Origin: Diphasiastrum complanatum
Lineage: Eukaryota; Streptophyta; Lycopodiopsida; Lycopodiales; Lycopodiaceae
Direction: 5' to 3'
Length of the DNA: 64,000 bases
NCBI GenBank assembly: GCA_029204225.1
Contig: CM055096.1
Span: 34,921,143 to 34,985,142, forward strand
Shown here: one piece after another, positions 54,383 to 64,000 of the stretch
Layout: the number at the start of each line of letters is the position of its first letter
How positions within the stretch are numbered: the first letter of the stretch is position 1
The notes under the pieces: model-generated
Told to the model about the DNA's origin: nothing
Seen by the model: only the letters and a program-made list of their open reading frames with translations
Database searches by the model: none
Position numbers and translations under genes: made by a program

Positions 54383-55560
54383 TGGCGCTGAGCTGGAGCA
54401 CGGCTCCTGGTTGCTGCTGACCTGGTGCTGAGCTGGAGTGCTGTCTAGCGCTGACCTCGTTGCTGATAGCTGTTGACCTAGCGCTCTCTCTCTAGAAATG
54501 GCGCCCTCAAGGAAGAAGGCCAGCCCTCGCTCCATCTCTCCACGGGCCAGCCCTCCACGGCCTAATGGGCCTCTTGCTGTCTCTGCTGTTGACCTGTCTC
54601 CTGCCCCCTTCGCTGTCCCCCCTGTGGACTCCGCTCCTGATCTGCCTGTCCCCCTCGCTGACCCTCCTCATGCTGGCTCAGTTCCAAATACTCCCCCCCT
54701 CGCTGATTCTGCCCCCCTCCTTGATGTATCCCCCTCTGTCCCTGCCCCCTTCACTGCCCTTCTTCTTCCCCATCTGATTTATCTTCCTCAGTTCCTATCT
54801 CCTCATCCTCTTCTTCATTTGCTGTCTCCTCTTCTTCATTTCCTGTCAATCCAACTCCTCTTATCTCCTACTCTCAAGAACCATACACTCCCACAAAGGC
54901 AGTGGAATCCTATCTTGCCTCTAGCTTGAGCGTGCTATTTCAGGACTTTCAGGGCTTGAAGACAGAATTACACATGGTTAAAACGGAGATGTCTGCTCTC
55001 AAAGAAGCCAACGCCAAGTTGCATCAAGAAATGGATCTTCTGAGAAAAGAACTCAAATCTCAGCCTCTTCTTGCTACACCTGAACCATCGGCACAAACTT
55101 AAAGAATTGGAAGACAAAATTGAGAAGCAGAAAGAGCAAACTCTTTTCGTGGGCAGCCTTTATCAAAAAAGGCAACACACCAAGTTCCCCTATTTCCTCG
55201 GTTATTTCAGCTACTCTTTCAGAAGAGAGATCTAGGGAGCAAAAAGCATACAATATACGAGTAAGGGGCATCGCAAACACTCAAAATGCTCTTGAAGAAG
55301 CAAAAGTTTTCCTTGAAAGTACACTTGGGCATCACAATAGAGATCTAAATTTAGCATGGAGAACAACACTTCTTTGGGAGTTGGATCGAATGGCATTGAT
55401 AAAGCATGGAGAACAAAGAAAGACAATGCCAGATTGGTTACTAGATTTGTCTCATAGGAAATTAGAGGGAAATTTAAGGCCTTGGAATTTTTATGGATGA
55501 TGACCTCATTATTATACAGGTGGAGGAATGCAGGAGGGCTTTACATGAAGCCAAATAGAT
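54380..55560 (+). mobile_element. LINE D: 5' UTR and ORF1
   Basis: A plus-strand GCTGAGCTGGAGC/GCTGACCTG-rich 5' UTR starts directly at the (CT)n array, followed by ORF1. No ORF2 follows; the fragment ends near 55560. Confidence 0.65.
54498..55500 (+). pseudogene. LINE ORF1 (gag-like)
   Basis: ATG 54498 gives MAPSRKKASPRSISPRASPP and a long Pro/Ser-rich N-terminus. A frame change leads to a coiled coil (MVKTEMSALKEANAKLHQEM), then SWAAFIKKG and SREQKAYNIRVRGIANTQNA, the same signature as LINE A (RREQKALNVRVRGIPNT). A stop near 55100 and further frame breaks. Confidence 0.7.
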
Positions 55561-55725
55561 AGGTAAATGGGCAACATTTTGGGATGACTAGCCATATTTT
55601 GTAGACAATTGATCACCTCTGTAGTATGTGCATAGGATATCGGGATGCCTAGGTGTGGGAGTGTTATGTACCATAACGATATGACCTTGAGGTGACGACG
55701 TCGCCATGAGGTGGAATACTAGACC

Positions 55726-57635
55726 ATTTATGAACATATTTACAGTAGATCAATAGTTAGGCTAAGAAAACAACACATAAGCAAGAACTAACCCTAGAAA
55801 GCGGCAAAGAGAACACTTAAGGAGACTAAAGGGAGAGGTCAATATCATCAACTAAGAAAAAAAACAATAGTGGTAGCAGCATCAAGATCAAAGCACTCCG
55901 GTTCTACACCAAGGCATGTAGTATCTATAATATCAGCATCATCCTGTGACTCGAACTCACTATGCGAGACAATGACTAACTCAGGTAACTCAATGACTAT
56001 CTCAAGTAACTCTAGTATCTCGCTCACACTGTGTGATACAGAATGAACCTTATGTGTATCGGTCGCAATGCAGGAGTCTATCACTATCTCACCCTCACAA
56101 TAAAACGGAACCTATCAAAGATACTCATCATCAACACTCGTAGGTGCGAAAATACTCTCATGTGTAGAAGGAATAGCATGCTCAAAATGTATGACTTGAC
56201 TCTCCCAAACAAAAATAAGTTATTCACGAATTTTATAAAAAGGAAGAGAAAACAATGTCGCGGAAGAAATAGGAAGCTCAATAAGAGCTTGTTGGAGTAA
56301 TTGTAAACAAGAAAGAGAGGCGATATTACAAGACATACTAAAGAAATTTGATGAACATAAAAATGACAAGGGGAACGAATATTATACTTTTTTCTTTTGA
56401 AAGTAAACGAGAATCAATCAAGATCGAAAAAACAACGAAAAGAGAAGCAAAACAAAACAAATCGACGAAATGTGAACGAATGTAAATATCAAGAAATGAA
56501 CAAAACAAACAGAACATAAACGGAAAAAAGAACATAATGAATGATCCAAATTTTTTTTTGTCATACCAACATTGGAATGTGGAAGAAGCACAAACCTTGA
56601 GGGAGAGGACACTAGTTTTCACCTCAACATAGGCTCTAATCAACACCAATGGGAACAGGCCATGAAACAAGTGAATGTCAAAAGAAGAAAACACCACGGG
56701 AGCACCAAGTAATGAAGTAAACTATTCAAATGTGACAGAAAATCTAGCAAGAGATAGGTGGTGAAGAAGCTACCGAAATGGCCACCGAATAGTGCGCCAA
56801 GTAGGAAGAAATGCAGCCCAATCGTAGCAGAAAATCCAGCAAACAATAGGTGGTGAAGAGGCTGCCAAAAAGTGAGTGAAGTAGGGTGTTGGATAGCCAA
56901 TAACTGGATTTGCAAAAGGCTAGAAACTTGCTCAATTTGGGGCACTGGACATCGACAAAGAAGATTTGCAAATTGAAAACATACGTTTTTCAAAAACTGA
57001 AAATTAGGGTTTCCAGAAAACGACCAACAAAAAAAATAACATTATCATAGGCGTCGTCTTGCTATGACAACAATGCAACTAACAAAACTCAATTCCAATC
57101 AAACAAAAAAGTTATGACAAAAAATGTGAAAACTAGAAAGAGAAAACGGCTAGAGAGAGAAAAATGGCCAGAAAACCATCTAGAAAGTGAGAGATGAAGA
57201 TCCCCAAAAGATGAAGAATCAACTAGAGAGATGAAGAGAGAAAAGAGATGGCAGATCTTAGTCCTTCAATGAAGATCTTGAAATCTGCAAAGAAAATCAC
57301 AAAAACAAACATGAAGATCCAAAAACTTGCAAAGAGACCACAAGACAAAAGAAAAACACTCCCAACCACTCAGGAAAGTGCTCTGATACCAAGTTACGAA
57401 CAAATTTACAGTAGATCAATAGCCATGCTAGAAAAGCAACACATAAGCAAGAACTAACCCTAGAAAGCGGCAAAGAGAATGCTTAATGAGACTAAAGAGA
57501 GAGATCAAAATCGTTAGCTAAGAATGAATGACACTGACAACCTATATGTACTATCTAGATGCCCTTAGTGGAACCTTCTAGAGATTAGGGCAAGGGCAAC
57601 TTAGGGGGTTTGGGTCCCATAAGGTCGTGCCCTCT
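55726..57635 (-). mobile_element. Probable non-autonomous LTR element (TRIM/LARD-like)
   Basis: Direct repeats of ~130 bp (55728-55857 and 57399-57530) share ATTTACAGTAGATCAATAG and AAGCAAGAACTAACCCTAGA. An iMet-type primer site sits just inside the right one (57383-57396), so it would run on the minus strand. The ~1.5-kb interior shows no retroviral domain. LTR outer ends and duplications are not established. Confidence 0.5.
57383..57396 (-). other. Primer-binding site, tRNA-iMet type
   Basis: On the minus strand TTGGTATCAGAGCAC next to the right repeat. Confidence 0.6.
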
Positions 57636-58176
57636 TGTAAATTATAAATATTGAAATGGCTCCCATTGGCCTGTGGTCTTTTGTAAGACAATGTAAATAG
57701 CAAATTTTGGTTAACTTATTGACCTACTTGCATTTGGAATGTGGTACTGGTTCTTAATTTACAGGTTGTTGGACTGGCCTCCTAAAAAGTAGGAGAGTTG
57801 AGCAGTCAACAGGACACGTGTCATATGCTCACTAGGACCTTGGTCCAATGTATGAGTGACACATGTCGGACGATCCTACTCACTTGCCTATGTTTCATGG
57901 GACTGCCAAGTGGCGATTGTTGGATGTGCATGGAGTATGCCATGTGTCGACGATAGGACAAGTTAGGGCCAAGTAGGTGCTTGAGGTAGGAGGGCGAGGG
58001 AGCTTAAGAGAGGGAGGCTCTTGAGTATGCGTCATCTTTCTACTAGGGCAGCATGTGGCTGGGAGGAGACTTAGCAGCAGTGCTCTTGACATGTACTGCG
58101 AGGAGAAATTAATAAAGTGGATATTTGGTGCCTACTTTGGTGTGCTTTGAGTTGGATTGAGATAGCTTTTTGAGAT
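57636..58176 (+). repeat. Ty3/gypsy LTR, copy 2
   Basis: TGTAAATTATAAATATTG onward, the homologue of 41879-42429 with many substitutions and indels. Confidence 0.8.
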
Positions 58177-58177
58177 T

Positions 58178-58189
58178 TGGTATCATAGC
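58178..58189 (+). other. Primer-binding site, gypsy copy 2
   Basis: TGGTATCATAGC, one mismatch to the initiator-Met type. Confidence 0.7.
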
Positions 58190-58860
58190 AGTTCCTTTCC
58201 AAGATTGTGTGGGGTTTGGCATCACTTTTACCTTGAGATAGGGTTTATTGTGGGCTAGGTGAGCCAATGCCCTTTTGTAGTTGTATTTTGGAGTGTTTTG
58301 AAAGCCCTGAAGCTTACAGATTGGAGCCCTATGGTCTTTGGACAACATCTGAGCATCTTCTGCTATATTGCTTGTTTTTTCTCTTTGCTTTTGTAAAAAG
58401 TCAGCCTTCCTTAGATTTGCAATAGTGTTTGTAACTTTTTCAATTCTCAGTATTTTTTGTATTTGACAGTTGCAATAGGTGTCTAGTGGTAGGTCGCTGG
58501 TGGGGTAGAGCCTATCAATTTTCTATTAAGTGATTCACTCTTACTTTTGTAGATTCTCAGTTTCAAACCCTTGTTTGCTGATTTTTAAAGGAAAAGAGTA
58601 TATCTATCCAGTTCTATTAGGAATTTAGGGTAGTCCCTCTTTTTAGCTAGTTTGGGGTGAAAAAAGCTAATTTGTGCTTTGTTTCAAGAGTTTTTGTTGT
58701 TGGTTTTTGCATAGTTTTGCAAGTTGCGTCCCTTTTTCTGGCTAGTTTTTTGATATGACATCCTCTAGTGATACTATCCATGATTCGTAGAGAATCGATG
58801 TACTTTCTGCCAAGGTTGATGGCATGGAGCTGTTGTTTCAAGTGAAAGGGATGTGGATTT
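58190..58860 (+). other. gypsy leader, copy 2
   Basis: Homologous to 42443-43189. Non-coding. Confidence 0.6.
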
Positions 58861-59211
58861 GGCAGGAAGCGCAAGTTGCCGTCCATCAAGGACTTGAAAT
58901 CTCCAAAGTTTACAGGGGAAATAGCTGTAAGAACCATAGATGCAGTGGAAAACTGGTTGCAGAAATGGAAAAAGCCCTTTGGAATGTGTGGCGTTACTGA
59001 TGATAAAGAGATGATTGCTGAAGCTACTTATTGGTTACAAGAATCAGCACATCGATGGTGTAGGAAAGTTGAAAAGAATGGCCTTGTATCAGATTCATGA
59101 GAGGCATTTGGAAAACGAATTTGAGTATCTAGGTCATATATGGAGGAAGACCGGATCCTAAGAAAGTTGTTGTGATCGTTGCGTGGCCTGTGCCAGCAGA
59201 TTTGACAACAT
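58861..59211 (+). pseudogene. gypsy gag fused by deletion to RT thumb
   Basis: RKRKLPSIKDLKSPKFTGEI to VEKNGLVSDS (gag), then at about 59120 FEYLGHI and, after a frame change, DPKKVV...WPVP.DLTTL, the RT/RNase H junction of gypsy pol. Everything between was deleted. Interrupted at 59212 by a copia LTR. Confidence 0.7.
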
Positions 59212-59663
59212 TGTAGGAAAGCAAGAGTCAAGTCACCAAGATCTAGTTATCAATCAATCTCCACAAGAAACAAGAGAGAAGAGGCTGGGCGCCCAACTCT
59301 AAGAGAGAGAGAGAGAAAACAACAACAAGAGCAATGGAGAGCAATGCTTAGCCAAACTGTCCAAAATGGAATACACAATGAGCATCTAAGTACTCTACTT
59401 GGATGTGGCCAAATGCCACCAAACCCTAAGGTTAACCACTTACTAAATGTAGGGCACCCCCAAAAGTCAAGATAGGGTCCCTAAACAAAATTAGACCCCT
59501 AAGGACTCACGAGTCAGTACATGACCAAAATTGGGTCCAACTAAACTTAAGACAAACTTAAGATGGCCTAAATAACTAAATACCCATGGTTACACAAATC
59601 CCGACCTTTTGGATCAAAGTAACCTATGGATTAACTTCAGCATAGTCATTTATTTCTAACACC
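59212..59663 (-). repeat. copia 3' LTR
   Basis: TGTAGGAAAGC...TTTCTAACA on the plus strand. The inner end is defined by the purine tract. Confidence 0.65.
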
Positions 59664-59689
59664 CTCCTTAAATGACAATGCAAAAACTA

Positions 59690-59967
59690 AAATCTTCACT
59701 GTGTAATAAAACCACCACGTGGTATTAAATTTAAAGCTTTGCATAAAGCTTCAAATCTGACTCTAGGCAATGCCTTAGTGAAGAGGTTTGCAATATTATC
59801 CTCCGTAGGACAATATTCAAGTAAAATGTTGCCATCATGAAGTCTCTCCTGAACAAAGTGATAATGGATCTCGATGTGCTTCGTCCTCGCATGAAAAACA
59901 GGATTCCGTGCAATGGCAATAGCACTTTGACTATCACTCAAGATAAGAGTGGCTGAGGGCTCGCCAA
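59690..59967 (-). pseudogene. copia RNase H C-terminus
   Basis: Reads SDSQSAIAIARNPVFHARTK, then HIEIHYHFVQERLHDGNILL and DNIANLFTKALPRVRFEALC, the universal end of copia pol. Confidence 0.9.
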
Positions 59968-60640
59968 ACTTTTGGACTACCGTAATGGATAAGCTTGAGG
60001 TGTGGTTGAGAATGAGTAGTGCTGATCACCTTGAAACAAATGGTCAGACAGAGAGAGTTAACCAAAACATGGACATGCTTAGGGCATACGTAAGTGTTAA
60101 GCAAACGCAATGGGAAAAATATTTGCCATCGTTGGAGTTTGCTTATAATGATAAAAAGAATGCTTCTACTAAAATGAGTCCTTTCGAGCTGAACTATGGT
60201 TTTAGGCCAGCTAGTCCATTTACTATAGGAATGCCTCATAGAGTGCCTAGTGTTGTAGATTTTCTAACTCACAGGTTAGAAATGCTTGAGTTAGCCAGGA
60301 AAAATGGGAAACAGGCGATGGATTGCGCAAAGACATTTGCTAATCGGCATCACACACCAAGAGAGTTCGAGGAAGGAGACATGGTGTTTCTCCTGATTCC
60401 AAAGGGCTCACCTTCTCTTAAAACATAGAAGTGTTATAAGTTATCTCCGCATAAAAGCTTAATGATGTTGCTTACAAACTAGCATTACCTTAGGATTGTA
60501 AAGTTCATCTTGTTTTTCATGTTTCACGCTGAAAGAGGGTTTTACATGAGGGTGATGTACTTGTGTTGTTTCAGGACCATGGGAAAGTGATGCATGGATA
60601 GACAGAGTATCAGCTGATGCATCTGCGTAAAATGAGAATT
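59968..60640 (+). pseudogene. gypsy integrase C-terminal half
   Basis: Reads FWTTVMDKLEVWLRMSSADH, then ETNGQTERVNQNM (catalytic Glu), WEKYLPSLEFAYNDKKNAST, FELNYGFRP and EEGDMVFLLIPKGSPSLKT. Probably the remainder of gypsy copy 2, separated from its 5' part by the copia insertion and a deletion. Confidence 0.85.
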
Positions 60641-60696
60641 TGAATATGAGCTTCAAAGTTGACCACTACAGAGAAAATTGTTTTATGTAATGGTCT

Positions 60697-60765
60697 GTAC
60701 AATCAGTGAAACCTTGTCATCTATTGTACAATCAGTGAAACCTTGTCACAAATTGTACAGTAACA
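60697..60765. repeat. Tandem direct repeat, ~32-bp unit
   Basis: GTACAATCAGTGAAACCTTG followed by TCA occurs twice, and a third ATTGTACA start follows. Confidence 0.8.
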
Positions 60766-60794
60766 ACATTGCTAGTACACTTCACAGAATGCCT

Positions 60795-60840
60795 TTTTTT
60801 GAGTTTTTTTGGTGAAAAAACTCAATTTTTTTTTTTTTTG
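60795..60840. other. Poly-T/poly-A hairpin
   Basis: TTGAGTTTTTTT and AAAAAACTCAA can pair around a GGTG loop; a T run follows. Confidence 0.6.
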
Positions 60841-60950
60841 ACAAAAACTGTTGTGGATTTTTTGTCCACGGCACTTGTACGACACTTCCTCTCTCTAGAA
60901 CGGATCTTTCTCTCTATAGAACATGTTTTACCTTGAGCTCTAATACCAAA

Positions 60951-61443
60951 TGTTAGAAGCCAAGAGCTCTAAGCTCCTCTCCCCAAGTTAGCTGGTGTTT
61001 AAAATCCCTCTCCTCCCATCCATAGGCAAGCCTTTAAGCCCGCTACTTGCTATTCTTGTCCGAGGCCACTTGGCGCTCATGTGGGTGATCAGTTCATTTT
61101 GGCCTACCAAGTCTACCCCTATTGACCCAAGAATATAGTGTCTTAATGTTAATGCTATGCCACCCCCATGCCCGCCGTACACGTGGCTATAAGACCATGC
61201 TGACTAACCCTAGTCACTGCCTGGCCAATTATGGGTTAACTTGGTCAGTTGTACATCAGCTGTACAAACTTGCCACACATCACGTCATGCGCAAGTACAC
61301 CGGGTTGTGACTACAACACACCTAGACACGAGTAGCCCTAGGTGCCTCTAATGGGGAGTCATCAACCGTCTCAAACTGGTCCTATGACCTCTGGAGCTAC
61401 CGCTCTCTTCGAAATATCTTGGATCCATGACTGAATCCTAACA
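60951..61443 (-). repeat. copia LTR with adjacent primer site
   Basis: TGTTAGAAGCC...CCTAACA, with TGTTAG/CTAACA ends. On the minus strand TGGTATTAGAGCTC (one mismatch to the iMet site) lies 2 nt inside its end (about 60935-60948), so it is a 5' LTR of a minus-strand element whose interior is lost. Confidence 0.65.
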
Positions 61444-61860
61444 GTTATGCTCATGAAAACCGTGCTTATTAGGAATTTGAGACTAGAGATTGGGTATATT
61501 TACCAGTCCCTTCCAAGTCGAAGGTGCTATGCACAGGAAAGTGTGCCAAGATATCTCCTAGGTGTTGTGGACCATGGCTAATTATTAAGAAAGTTAACCA
61601 AGTAGCTTACAAGTTACAACTACCTTTGGGATGCAAGCTGTTCCATGTTAGCAAACTCAAGCGATGTTTGCATGATGGGAATAACTTGGTAGAAGGTCTT
61701 GTGTGTCTAGAAGAGAAAGACACTACAGGTTATGGACTAGAGAGAGTGCTAGATCCTTCAAGAGTATCTAGTGACTTGGAAATCCATTGTCAGATGCTAC
61801 TTGGGAGATGCGATGATGTGTGCACACCTCGACATGGCCTGTTACCAGAGAGGGCTTGAG
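61444..61860 (+). pseudogene. gypsy integrase C-terminal fragment
   Basis: Reads FETRDWVYLPVPSKSK, then RCCGPWLIIKKVNQVAYKLQ and LFHVSKLKRCLHDGNN. A second gypsy lineage, different from 59968-60640 (which has its own equivalent C-terminus). The LTR at 60951 interrupts it on the left. Confidence 0.8.
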
Positions 61861-64000
61861 GCCAAGTATCGGCAAAGGCCGGTAAACGAAGTGGACATCT
61901 GTCCCTAATTGGGACCGGTGCATCACAATTAGTGACCCAGTGTGACCGCCTGAGAAGTTGTTAGAGAAGCGGTGATTTGTGACCATTGGGATCCTAGCTG
62001 TTAGTGATGAGATGCTAGTCGACAATCCGCCAAGGTGACCAAGTGTGTGTAAGCAGACCAAAATGCAACCTTTATCAATAACTCCTCACAGCATTCTGAA
62101 TTCTAAATTTTGGTCCAAAGCTTTGGTTAACCGTGGTGCACGTCAGGTACATATGAGTATTTACCTCTTCCATGAAATCTCATCTTGTAAGGAGGCCTAC
62201 AAACTACACTGGGCCTTCAAATGATCTCAAGCTTTGCTTCACATGCCTAGAAGGCAATCCTCTTTGGCTTGTTACTAGATACCATACTTTCTTGAAATGA
62301 TCAGAGTCCTGAGCTGCACGTCTTTTCTAGGCGGGAAGCCTCAAGGCATCTCTCATAATTGCCAGGGAAGTTGGAATGACAATGGGGAAAGTGTGGACCA
62401 GGGCCCTGGGAAACGGAGCTTTTTCAGAAGAGGGGCAGTGAGGAAATGAGGGGATTGCCACATCATCACATATTATTGTTTCTAAAAACACAAATTTAAA
62501 TGTATGTTTATCCTCTAGAACAAAGTTCAAGCTCTTACCGCAGAAAATTTATAAGTTAGGAGGGAAAATATAAGGCCAGGAGAGTGAAAAAGTTGGGCCA
62601 AAAGGGAAAAAATGGTGTCAAATGGGAAAAATATTGGTCCGAAGCTTAGTTGCTCGTTCCGGAACGGAATGCGTTCTGGAACATGTTCACGAACGCGTTC
62701 TGTTACGGAACGATGCCCTCAAAAAAAAAATACGTTTTTTTTACAAAGCATTTAATTCATATAAATAATTAAAATAATTAAATTATTATGAATATCGTTC
62801 CGACCAGGAACATTCCGGAACGTACGGAACGTTCCGACCCATTTTGGTTGGAACGGGCTTCTAAGGTCCGAAGACTCTGTTTCTGTATACAGAATCAAAG
62901 ATAGCATTATTGACATGTGTTATAGAACAAACACATGCAACAAATACTTCAATGACATAATTATGCCTGCTGGAAAATGACATCCCCTGTCTGCTTAGCT
63001 GCACAAACATCCTTAACTGGCTAGCACTTTGTTAACACCTGCTGTCTTAGTAATATTTGGGAGATGCCTTAGCCTGAAATCGTGAAACAAAATGTTGACA
63101 AATGCTTCATCTTTCTCTTCATAAAACTCATTGATTTAAGGATCTCATCAGTTAGAATTTGCGTTGGAAACAGCTTGTTATAATTGAACGGGCAATAATT
63201 GCAAAAAACGTTCGTAACAAAAGGAAGCTCAAAACAGAACCTGGAAGTCACAGCACAAAATTCACTTGTTGCTCAGGTGAAATAGTAATATTTTGAACTC
63301 TGGAATACATTTTGTTGACGTGTTGTTTGAGATGTTTTGAAATATGGAATGCACCTTGTTGAATGCGTTGGACAATCACTTGCAGAGATTCATAAGTGTG
63401 TTGCTTTTGGAGAGATTCGTGTGTTGCTTTCTTGTACTTACTAGTTTATAGCTTTAGGCACTACTAATTGTTGATTCCAGATTCATGGGTGGGATAATAC
63501 TACCTGTAAATCTCATCAATTAGAATGAAAAGGCTCTAGGTTGTCAAGTTTTTTATCTCATTGGATGTCTCTCTGAGATTTGGTGATCAATTCGTTTTTG
63601 GTTGGATTTCTATCTGTTGAAAAGTTTCATGGCAAACCTTTGTGAAAAAATGATTCATACAAAAGTTTTCACATTGATTGTATGCATACGAAAGATCCAT
63701 GAATGTACACTTGTAAATTATTTGTAGTTTAATATAGAAAAAAAAGATCTAGAACTCCCAGAATTATTCAGCTGAAATGAACGATATGTGGTCTTTGTTA
63801 GGAGCTACAGTATAAATAACTGTGGTCTACTCTTTGTAGAGTGTCTATCCCTGAATAATTACTCTAGTTTTCTATCTAGAAACAGTGATTTTTGGTCTTT
63901 CTTTGTAACAGACTCCACCTAGTAACCTTGACTTTGTCGTCTGAATATCCTGGTTTGGGCTTTTGAAGGAAAGGACATAGCAAATTTGTCTTTAGATTTG
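61861..64000. other. No gene recognised; GGAACG dyads
   Basis: No exon of the MBOAT C-terminus and no transposon domain were found. 62650-62850 carries repeated GGAACG/CGTTCC dyads. Confidence 0.4.
62650..62850. repeat. GGAACG / CGTTCC palindromic repeats
   Basis: About ten GGAACG or CGTTCC/CGTTCT hexamers in 200 bp, including GGAACGTACGGAACGTTCC, split by an AT-rich stretch. Confidence 0.6.

Larger units (their letters stand above)
59212..59967 (-). mobile_element. Ty1/copia 3' end inserted in gypsy copy 2
   Basis: A 3' LTR (59212-59663) with a polypurine tract AAGGAGGGTG beside it, then the RNase H C-terminus. The rest of the copia element is absent. On the right it meets gypsy integrase at about 59967. 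Confidence 0.7.

Noticed and set aside
60951-61443. Solo LTR
   Set aside because: A primer site directly inside one end shows it is the 5' LTR of a truncated element, not a recombined solo LTR.

Overview
This window is nuclear DNA of a flowering plant. The evidence is one split host gene with GT-AG introns, plant Ty1/copia and Ty3/gypsy retrotransposons primed by initiator-Met tRNA, a plant-type Helitron, plant LINEs, and very many long (GA)n/(CT)n arrays. I cannot name the species. No rRNA, tRNA, CRISPR or bacterial-type gene was seen. Coordinates of decayed elements are approximate unless target-site duplications or LTR ends are stated.

Layout. 1-7.2 kb: an old plus-strand copia pol gene split by a younger minus-strand copia element (1350-7057, 5-bp duplication GATTT). 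7.2-12.1 kb: mostly unassigned, with a degenerate ~62-bp periodic array (9060-9735). 12.1-12.5 kb: a broken FAD-oxidoreductase-like fragment. 12.98-21.87 kb: remains of one minus-strand Helitron (3' hairpin and CTAG end, Rep gene), carrying a copied exon. That exon is split by an apparently young, gag-only LTR retrotransposon (14366-19937) with equal-length, visually identical 647-bp LTRs, an intact 1030-codon ORF and no pol. 21.87-23.81 kb: a copia fragment and a second copy of the same exon. 25.9-33.3 kb: a minus-strand gypsy pol (PR-RT-RH-IN) followed in the same sense by a decayed ~950-codon coiled-coil ORF of unknown function. 34.0-34.14 kb: a non-specific phospholipase C fragment. 35.4-36.6 kb: tandem repeats and an inverted-repeat, pyrimidine-rich insertion.

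37.57-51.78 kb: the only host gene I can assemble, twelve plus-strand exons of a GUP1/HHAT-like MBOAT acyltransferase. All phases and splice sites fit. Its introns hold copia, gypsy and LINE debris. The last exons, with the catalytic His region, were not found before 64 kb. 52.7-64 kb: LINE pieces, a probable non-autonomous LTR element, a second truncated copy of the gypsy family already present in intron 1, and further gypsy and copia scraps.

The two most interesting systems are (1) the gag-only LTR element with a long uncharacterised C-terminal region and (2) a LINE family whose pieces are repeatedly bordered on both sides by (CT)n, always with the pyrimidine strand in the LINE sense and next to a conserved 3' hairpin.
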